A DNA stretch of 64,000 nucleotides from Skeletonema tropicum (lineage: Eukaryota > Bacillariophyta > Thalassiosirophyceae > Thalassiosirales > Thalassiosiraceae). Below are positions 57,401 through 64,000 of the stretch, one piece after another. A program made the position numbers and the translations under genes. The stretch spans positions 1,862,001-1,926,000 of the forward strand of contig CM074135.1 in the NCBI GenBank assembly GCA_037178625.1, given 5' to 3'. The number at the start of each line of letters is the position of its first letter. The first letter of the stretch is position 1. Below the pieces are notes generated by a model. That model did not search any database and was not told the DNA's origin. It worked only from the letters and a program-made list of their open reading frames with translations.

Positions 57401-59048
57401 CTGATTGACGATAATTTGTTCCTGCACTGTCATCTTTGGATTCGTCACCAGTAGGGCGCAAGTCAAAATCAACGATGGGTCCCAAGTTGGTGTATTCTTC
57501 CAACGTTTGTAAATACGTCGTTTCTTCCAACGGATTCGCACCATCCTTACTTTCCTCACTTTCACTATTGCTGACTGCAGAAACAGGAACAGGATTATCC
57601 AAAATTTGCACCAATTGACTGTTGGCAAATTGACTCCCGACGAAGACCAATCCACTCCCCAAGTACACCAAGGCAGATGAAACTGATACAGTCCCAAGTG
57701 TTTCAAAATGAAGGTTTGTGACAAGACCACCCTTTCGTCCAACAACTAACAAGTGAATACGACCAGTCTCATCTCCGAGCAGATAACGCAACATGTCCTC
57801 ATCACCCGAAGCAGAAGAAGACCCCTCCTTTTCAACAACTGGACAACAACTCAACAGTAGCGCCTGCCCGATGGGCAATACCTTTGTCGCCCCCTCCGCA
57901 GTCGAATGGTATGTAATCTGACGTTGTCCCAATATCAGCACTCCCCCCAAAGCAGTCGCCTTGGTCCCCCCTCCAGCAGTTTTAGCAGGTGGGACAGACA
58001 CCAACATGGCCGACCCACCCTCAATCCGAGACTTTTTCAACTGTTCTCCCGGAGGAGGCATGATGGATGCTGCGGGCTTGCCATCAATTTCAATGACATC
58101 CTGAGAGGAGGACGTATTGGCCGCAGCAGTCGACCCGTACAACACCATACACTTCTTTGACAACTCAATCCCGTGAGAAATGACATGTTGAAATCCACGT
58201 GCATCTTGGTAGAGCAGTGCCAATTGTGGAATGTAGGTGCTTCTCGTAGGATGCGTTTTTAGGAATGTCATGGATAAGACGGTACGTTGTTCAATACGTG
58301 TGTGAAAGGCATCCCCGAATGGTTTGGTGGATGCCATTCCCCTTGGTGGTTGTTTCCCACCACCACCATTCTCTGCATTTGGTCTTGGAGTGTTGATATC
58401 ATATCCCCGATGGATTGGAATGACAGTCACAAATCCATCATAGAGATGCAATGCAATACACCTATGAAGTGGATCCACTGCGGCTAGTGGTCCACACTCC
58501 GCTCGTCGTCCACCGGCAATCACGGAAGTGGAGTAATTGGTCAATGATCCAGATGCATGTGTCCGAATCGGGTAATGTTCACCAATAATTGAATCCCCTG
58601 CATTATCAACATTGCCATCAGTATTTTCGCTCGATTTCTTCTTGCTAGGACTGGAATGCGACATGCCCGCACTACTACTCTGCTGGACTTTGGCCAATTG
58701 CTCATCATAGGAAATGAGAGCATACCCTCCCCTCTCGGTGGTGAAAAATAGACAATCTTTAGAACTATTTGTGAAGCGGATGGGCGATAAAGAGGATATC
58801 CGGCCGTTGATTGGCAGTGTTAGCAATAACGGGAAGCGATCTTCCGCGCTGCTGTTATCGATGGTACCATCATAATCATCATCGGAAGGAGGTTGATATT
58901 GTCGGATTTCAATGCGAGTGCTCTTCGCAATGACAACATCTAAAGAATTGGCAGAGAGAAAGGAGCATTGGACTGCCGATAAAACGGATCCGGATGGATG
59001 GGCGGTTACCACGTAGTGACCTATTTCGGATTTGTCGTCGCCACTCAT
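54434..59048 (-). CDS. DDB1: DDB1, UV-damaged DNA-binding protein 1
   Basis: Two exons, 59048..55801 and 55715..54434; intron 55716..55800 (GTGAGT..TTTTTAG, 85 bp), phase 2; 1,509 residues. It is the adaptor of CUL4 ubiquitin ligases, built of three beta-propellers. The C-terminal part is clear: FEMILDVTSVSL, GTAYSYPDEDEPSQGR, VGDLMRSISLVEY, LGSENFANLFVLRHN, GEYHLGEMINTMKLGSLVM, LFGTVDGTIG, FIDGDLVECFLDL, and a final helix TAVEEISMLH. The acceptor at 55716 gives FEEVNRIDLEPFEM, continuous with the family; the CAG 40 bp upstream would break the frame. It is longer than animal or plant DDB1 (about 1,090-1,140), with Ser/Asp-rich insertions in the N-terminal two propellers. Confidence 0.93.
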
Positions 59049-59554
59049 GGTTGTATGTTGCTGCTGTTCTGTTACTCTACTAGAGAGAGTGCAAGCTCAT
59101 TCTCATGGTCCAAAGATTTTGAATTTGAATCACATCACATGATCTTCTCAATAGTTTATTGTCACCATTACGACACGCCCTAGATAATTATTGACACTTT
59201 CACCTTTTGTGCTACGCGAAAGGAGAGGCGAAACACACCAACTTGCCGCCGATAGTTTGGTCTTGTTGGATGGGCCCTTCCTTTGTTGTTCGCACTGCTT
59301 TCGTATCAATGATGTGTGTGTAGCAATGCATCACAAGAAGTTAGACTAAGCGGAAGCAGCGCAACAGAATTGTTATAGTGCGACTGGGGGCTCTCTCAGA
59401 CGCGACGTTGGTGGCAGAGCACAAGCGCTGATATATCCGTGTCCGTGGCACTCTAATCTGTTGGCGGCAGCCTATTCTTGCACAAGCAAAAGTGCTGAAC
59501 CTACAAGAACTATCGGCTAGGAGAAATACTATACTATCGTGAATCTTATTCACC
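59049..59554. other. Divergent promoter region
   Basis: 506 bp between the DDB1 start (minus) and the membrane protein start (plus). Nothing else was recognised. Confidence 0.4.
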
Positions 59555-60442
59555 ATGGGAAGTTCACCAATGAAGCAACCTAGCTTAGAAAAGCAACAAC
59601 AACTTCAAACTCGGAAGGAGCCACTGCTAGGAGAACAAATCCGACCAAATGTTGGGACAAACCAAACCAATCGAGGAAGCTGCTGCGCACGTATATTCTT
59701 TGCGATCATGCCTCTATTAAGCAGTGCACTCATGATAGCCTTTTTGTACACTTTGATTTATGACGGTGGGAATGACCCAACACAAGTTTTGATAGGGCAA
59801 GCCATGGCAGAATATGAACAGCAACAAGTGATGATGGCAATAGCAATAATGGGATCGGTGTTTGCAATTATCACGACAATTTCTAGAGAGGTTCAGGTTC
59901 GTGTCTACTTTAGTAAAGAGGGGGCATATACGTGCTGCCTAATGGCGATGAATACCATTGGAACACTGACCAACATTCTTGCGTATGTGGGCTATCTTTT
60001 GACTGTTTTGTACAAATATGATGATGGAGATGAGAAGAAGGCGCTCCTACATGTGGGTGGTGTACTCATGTTCTTCGTTTTGGCTCCCTTATATGCATTA
60101 CTTCAATGCGCTCTACTATTCAAGCAAAAGAAGTACCCGCTGTCTATCCAAATCACCTTTTTGTTGGTGGCAGTAATTGAATATGCCGTGGTAATTGCTT
60201 ACCTCGCTTTGAAAGATACGTCAATCCAACTTGAATGGTTTGCTGTTGCCTTGATATCGTTGCACACCGGTCTATTCTGTGTTGTATTTTTGGTTGATCC
60301 TGTGGCAGAGGAACTTAAAGATTATTTCACCTTTGGTTGCTGTCGTAATAAGAGTGGGGCCAGTGATAGAAAGCATACTCCGTCAGAGAGAAAGGATAGT
60401 CCGCCAGTGAACAATAGATCAGATGATATTTCGATGGCGTAG
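59555..60442 (+). CDS. Six-helix membrane protein of unknown function
   Basis: Single exon, 295 residues. A polar N-terminus of about 45 residues with a Cys-Cys pair is followed by about six membrane helices (near 48-68, 88-108, 125-150, 165-190, 200-222, 228-248) and a Ser/Lys-rich tail. A conserved-looking loop ISREVQVRVYF lies after helix 2. The layout recalls the Frag1/DRAM/Sfk1 group, but I cannot confirm it. Confidence 0.65.
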   Translation: MGSSPMKQPSLEKQQQLQTRKEPLLGEQIRPNVGTNQTNRGSCCARIFFAIMPLLSSALMIAFLYTLIYDGGNDPTQVLIGQAMAEYEQQQVMMAIAIMGSVFAIITTISREVQVRVYFSKEGAYTCCLMAMNTIGTLTNILAYVGYLLTVLYKYDDGDEKKALLHVGGVLMFFVLAPLYALLQCALLFKQKKYPLSIQITFLLVAVIEYAVVIAYLALKDTSIQLEWFAVALISLHTGLFCVVFLVDPVAEELKDYFTFGCCRNKSGASDRKHTPSERKDSPPVNNRSDDISMA

Positions 60443-60533
60443 ATGAGTTCAAAAAGATAATCCCGTGTGTACAGCTTATATTATATGTTCTTCTTGGGTA
60501 ATTCACAATAATAGATGACAGTTAATAGTCAAG

Positions 60534-61004
60534 TCATAGAGCAATCGCATTGTCAACCCATCCCTTGATATCTCGCTCGCCTTTTTTTGCACCAGGCAAT
60601 AGACCACCAGCGTCTCGTACTCTACGGCATGCAGCTCCACGTGAATCAGACCCAGGAACGCCATATTTGCAGAGAGCTTCGTCAGCAGTTAGTTTCGGGG
60701 TGCATTTGCGGTCCAAATTTGGATCGCAATCAGTTGTGTCCTTATCAATCAAAGATTTTTCGAAAGAGTCCATGTCAAGTGCATTCGCTTGTTGAGTCGA
60801 TCCAACCAATGTTGCTACACCTACTCCTACAGTGGCTTTTGTAAAAATATCAACGATTTCTCTTCTTTGCATGAATAGGGGCTGCGTCACAACTTTAGAA
60901 GATGATGTAAGACTTGGAGCAAATGCAGATGCATTTCCTACGACGGCGACACTGACAAGTGCAGCCGCGGCTGCACCCACTCTAACTTTACAAGACATTG
61001 GCAT
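60534..61004 (-). CDS. Small thylakoid lumen protein, unknown
   Basis: Single exon, 156 residues. The N-terminus has a signal peptide with the classic ASAFAP junction (NASAFAPSL), then a second hydrophobic segment (ATVGVGVATLVGS) ending in QANA, a typical thylakoid processing site. The mature part would be about 80 residues (LDMDSFEKSLID onward) with four cysteines (CDPN, KCTP, LCKY, ACRR). Such triple targeting fits a small lumenal photosystem-associated protein. I do not recognise the family. Confidence 0.8.
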   Translation of the reverse strand: MPMSCKVRVGAAAAALVSVAVVGNASAFAPSLTSSSKVVTQPLFMQRREIVDIFTKATVGVGVATLVGSTQQANALDMDSFEKSLIDKDTTDCDPNLDRKCTPKLTADEALCKYGVPGSDSRGAACRRVRDAGGLLPGAKKGERDIKGWVDNAIAL

Positions 61005-61469
61005 CTTTAAGTATTCCCTGCACTGCTACCTGCTGTGCCTATAAGAAAAGCAATTGTTATGAATAGAGCATTAATACCTCACCGTCGCGGCAGTCGATGG
61101 TACCATAGTCGAGTGTTCCTCTTCTTCTGCGTTTGCAAATTTGCTATGAGTCACTCTTCAGCCCCCCAAAAGAAGTTTATGTTGATTTTCCCGTCGCTCC
61201 TTGGTGTTTTCAGTCATGTGCATTGTTCCAAGGCGGGCCAAGTGATACAGATGACTGAAAAAAGCGATGCATATGACCATGGCCTTCCGTTCGTCGCGAT
61301 AGGGGCCCACAAGACTACTCTACCACAGCCACATGAACCTTATGTTGCTTGGTTGTTGTTTCTTGATTGCATTCATTTGCTCAGAGATCGTGTCTTTTGA
61401 CTGGTTGAAGCACGAGTCTTCACATTGCATTGGTGACGAAGTTGGCAGCTAGTGTCATTTTAATTCCTG
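61005..61469. other. Divergent promoter region
   Basis: 465 bp between the lumen protein and the HSF gene. A frame at 61035..61400 has no recognisable features and is not annotated. Confidence 0.4.
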
Positions 61470-62546
61470 ATGTCGTCTCCACCACCCATAGTTCACGTCT
61501 GTAAGAGGAAGGCACCTCCGGAAGACAGTGCCATCAGCCCCGCCGCTGCAGAGTTTTCTCCGTCAAAAGACGACGCTGATGCCACCGCCGCGAAAACTGA
61601 TGACGGTACCCTTCAAAGCAAATCGTTGGTCCAGAAGATTCAAGCTATACTCGCCGAGCCAAAATATTCTTCTATCGTCTCGTGGAACGATGAAGGTACA
61701 GCATTTCTCATCCATGATGTGGATGCGTTCGTATCTACAATCATGCCAGCGCATTTTCAACAATCGAAATTTGACTCCTTCACTCGAAGGATGCGTCGAT
61801 GGGGATTCCGTTGTGTAAAACAACGTTCGCCTTCATTTGCATCGTTGGAGCCAACGCAAAGTAATGCGATGGAATTTAGTTGTGAGAACTTTCGTAGAGA
61901 CCAACCAGAATTGAGTTTGTTGATGAAAGATGAACGGCTTGCAACGAAACAGTTCACTTTTTTGGATCGTAATATTAGGAAGAGTGATAGTGCTTTGGAG
62001 GATAGCAATCCGGCTGGAGTTGTTCACTACCCTCCATCTCAAGGTGGTATTATGATACCTCCGTCTGAGATCAAACAACCATCTACCGTTCACTATCCTC
62101 CATCATCTGCAAATATGAATACTGCGGCGCAGAAGCCAGAATTTCAGCAGGGTGAAGTGCCGTCGAACAATATGGAGAGTAGGTTGAATATGGAAATGAA
62201 CTATGGATATCCTCACAATTATTCACAAGAGCAATTTGCAACAAATCTACACCCATATCATCCTGCGATGCCGATGATTTCTCCGGCACGTCCCTACGGT
62301 TATGGACCTCCTGCTCCGCAAGGATTTGGGTTTGGTCCATCATCATATAGCGGATCGCCTTCTTCGCAGCAGCAACAACAACAACAACAGCGCATAATGT
62401 CGATAATGGATGCAAAGGCTTACACTTCGAGCCAAGGTGCTGCATTGATGTCGTCAAGTTCTGGTGATTCGAGTGAAGTAGAACTGTTACCCAACACTAA
62501 AGCGAAAAGGAAATCACAAGTAGATGATGAGCAAAACGAGGTGTAG
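61470..62546 (+). CDS. HSF-type transcription factor
   Basis: Single exon, 358 residues. The heat-shock-factor DNA-binding domain lies at about 50-150: LVQKIQAILAEP, SIVSWNDEGTAFLIHDVDAF, then FDSFTRRMRRWGFRCVK (recognition helix) and FSCENFRRDQPELSLLM. The C-terminal part is low in complexity, Pro/Ser/Tyr-rich with a run of eight Gln (62369..62392) and an acidic-basic end. No clear heptad-repeat trimerisation region follows the domain. HSF-like genes are expanded in diatoms. Target genes unknown. Confidence 0.93.
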   Translation: MSSPPPIVHVCKRKAPPEDSAISPAAAEFSPSKDDADATAAKTDDGTLQSKSLVQKIQAILAEPKYSSIVSWNDEGTAFLIHDVDAFVSTIMPAHFQQSKFDSFTRRMRRWGFRCVKQRSPSFASLEPTQSNAMEFSCENFRRDQPELSLLMKDERLATKQFTFLDRNIRKSDSALEDSNPAGVVHYPPSQGGIMIPPSEIKQPSTVHYPPSSANMNTAAQKPEFQQGEVPSNNMESRLNMEMNYGYPHNYSQEQFATNLHPYHPAMPMISPARPYGYGPPAPQGFGFGPSSYSGSPSSQQQQQQQQRIMSIMDAKAYTSSQGAALMSSSSGDSSEVELLPNTKAKRKSQVDDEQNEV

Positions 62547-62939
62547 CGACGCGAAGGAGAGTGTTAATCGGCATCCTTTCAAAACCCGTTGCTATTCAAT
62601 GTCTCATTGGTTAGAGCGTTTTATCATGGCGTTTCTTTATGATGTGTAATTTTATGCTTGCATAATCGTTGATGGCTATGAACAGCCTTTGCCAAGCATA
62701 TACGTAATCGATTCATCTAATGTTGGCAGAGTTCGGTGAAGTGAGTGGCAGAGTTAGTTTTCAGCCAAAAGAAAAGAGGCTTCAATCTTACAATATCTTT
62801 TCTTATTTCATGATATGTAGAGGTTTTCGAGCAGGATATACCAGATATCGCGAACATGAGAAAGGAGAAAGATCCTTGCTTTGCTAAATTGATATATATG
62901 ATGTCATTAAATATATACAAGTAATTTGGTTTCATTCAG
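62547..62939. other. Intergenic, convergent 3' ends
   Basis: 393 bp between two converging genes, AT-rich near 62880-62930. No feature was recognised. Confidence 0.4.
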
Positions 62940-64000
62940 CTATACTGAGTTGTTAAACAAAAGTGTGTTCGGATCAAGCATTATCCAAGAATAAAGTTTT
63001 GACAAATTGTCCAACCTATGCATCTTCATACTGCTGTCGGGTCGAGCCAATCCAAGCTTCCTCTTGGTTTCCTCGGAAGGCTTGTTCTTGATACGATGTG
63101 ATTCGCCCCCACTAAAATGCGCTCCTCTTGTTGCAACAAGCATGAATGGTAGCATATGAGCAGTAATATCATGAGTGAAGAGTGCACGTGGAGCAGACTT
63201 CAGTATGATCATAGTAGGAGGCTGGATATCGTTATCAGAAAGGGCCACATCCAATCCCATTGCAGCACACTTGGCTAAAGGCAGACGGTTGTGTATATCA
63301 TCTGGAAACGATGCTCCTGTCGGACACAATTTGAACAGCGAATTGAGAAATGAAGTCGTCTCCCCGTCATCAACGCATTTGAATTTGTTGCTTGCTAAAG
63401 CTAGCTCAATTGGAAGCTTGCCATTTGCATTTCGTTTCCATGCCTGCTTTGGGTGTTTCTTCAGGAACAGATGTGAAAACAAGATCGGGCATCTCCTTTC
63501 CTCTAGCGATGCATGTAATACTAGAAATTTCTCTTCTTCACTCTCGTGTGTTTCTATTGTTGTTGAGCTGTAGTGCGAAGAGTAAATATTTGCGTAGTCG
63601 ATATGGCTCTTCAGGCTTCCATTGTTGAGTACAAAGAGTAGCATGTAAGCATTTGTAAGCAACTTGATAGTATCGAGCTCTGAAACGATAGTCGTTTCAC
63701 TGGAAAGTTCTATTGCTTGGTAACTAAATGATACTGCGTCTTCGTTTGTATTTGGTTGCTCACGTTTCTGTTGATTATTGTCTACACCAAAGAATACGTC
63801 GACAGGAGTTTCCTCCTTCGACCGACACCTGTTTGAATTAATGTCTTCTGGCCATTTCCTCAGCAAAGCTTCCATAATGATGGGAGACGAGTTGAAACAA
63901 CAGCAGAAATACAGTGCAGTGTTTGGAAAAGGGGTTTGATATAAACTAAAGCTACCTTCGTGCTGAGGTTGATTGTTAATGACGTTCAGAGCCTGTCCAA
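62940..64000 (-). CDS. Unknown protein, 5' end beyond the window
   Basis: Stop at 62940. The frame stays open to the right edge (at least 353 residues), so the start lies outside; the ATG at 63875 is probably internal. Visible features: NTALYFCCCFN and PIIMEALLRKWPEDI near the edge, later QAWKRNANGKLPIELALA and NRLPLAKCAAMGL. These short helix pairs recall ankyrin-like diatom proteins of unknown role, but no regular repeat is evident. Confidence 0.6.
   Translation of the reverse strand, partial: GQALNVINNQPQHEGSFSLYQTPFPNTALYFCCCFNSSPIIMEALLRKWPEDINSNRCRSKEETPVDVFFGVDNNQQKREQPNTNEDAVSFSYQAIELSSETTIVSELDTIKLLTNAYMLLFVLNNGSLKSHIDYANIYSSHYSSTTIETHESEEEKFLVLHASLEERRCPILFSHLFLKKHPKQAWKRNANGKLPIELALASNKFKCVDDGETTSFLNSLFKLCPTGASFPDDIHNRLPLAKCAAMGLDVALSDNDIQPPTMIILKSAPRALFTHDITAHMLPFMLVATRGAHFSGGESHRIKNKPSEETKRKLGLARPDSSMKMHRLDNLSKLYSWIMLDPNTLLFNNSV

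Noticed and set aside
61035..61400. 121-codon frame between the lumen protein and HSF genes
   Set aside because: Lies in the divergent promoter region and has no recognisable feature.

Overview
The window looks like nuclear DNA of a photosynthetic stramenopile, most probably a centric diatom. Several plastid enzymes (uroporphyrinogen decarboxylase, FabG, the Der/EngA GTPase, a small lumen protein) start with a signal peptide followed by an ASAFAP-type junction (AFAP, AFSP, SFSAP), as expected for a complex red-lineage plastid. Introns are short (66-254 bp) and mostly GTRAGT..AG. Genes are dense, often divergent pairs separated by 300-500 bp, and include an HSF-type regulator and other eukaryotic genes (DDB1, Sec63, Atg8, ORMDL, roadblock dynein light chain). 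The assignment to diatoms is inference.

Layout. 0-12.5 kb: SAM-methyltransferase/zinc-finger protein, ribosomal P2, an unknown mitochondrial-like protein, a 1,980-residue protein with a C-terminal alpha/beta-hydrolase, and a type III pantothenate kinase fused to two Tudor-like domains. 12.5-17.1 kb: gene-poor; a 42-bp minisatellite and an 11-copy 184-bp satellite. 17.1-27.2 kb: ORMDL, a TDP2-DUF1917-HIRAN DNA-repair fusion, a membrane-anchored cyclophilin, HemE, a mitochondrial dehydrogenase kinase and Atg8. 27.4-36.6 kb: a mobile-element island: a foldback MITE interrupted by a hAT-like MITE, itself interrupted by a non-autonomous LTR element with two identical 225-bp LTRs; next to it a complete 4.5-kb DNA transposon with 8-bp target duplication and an intact two-exon transposase gene. 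36.9-40.7 kb: a five-exon gene predicted to fuse a secreted multicopper oxidase to an ABC-2/ABCG membrane domain without an ATPase. 42.9-64 kb: mostly housekeeping genes (PH protein, TspO-like, FabG, GNAT, roadblock, Der, Sec63, DDB1, membrane protein, lumen protein, HSF, and an unknown gene running off the end), with one small MITE at 48.7 kb.

Functional threads: plastid biogenesis and tetrapyrrole/lipid synthesis (HemE, FabG, Der, lumen protein); ER and lipid homeostasis (Sec63, ORMDL); genome maintenance (TDP2 fusion, DDB1); CoA and mitochondrial carbon control (PanK fusion, PDK/BCKDK); a possible copper- or iron-linked surface transporter (oxidase-ABC fusion). I saw no operons and no convincing tRNA or rRNA genes. 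Exon boundaries were deduced by eye from splice motifs, phase and protein-family continuity; no search was run.
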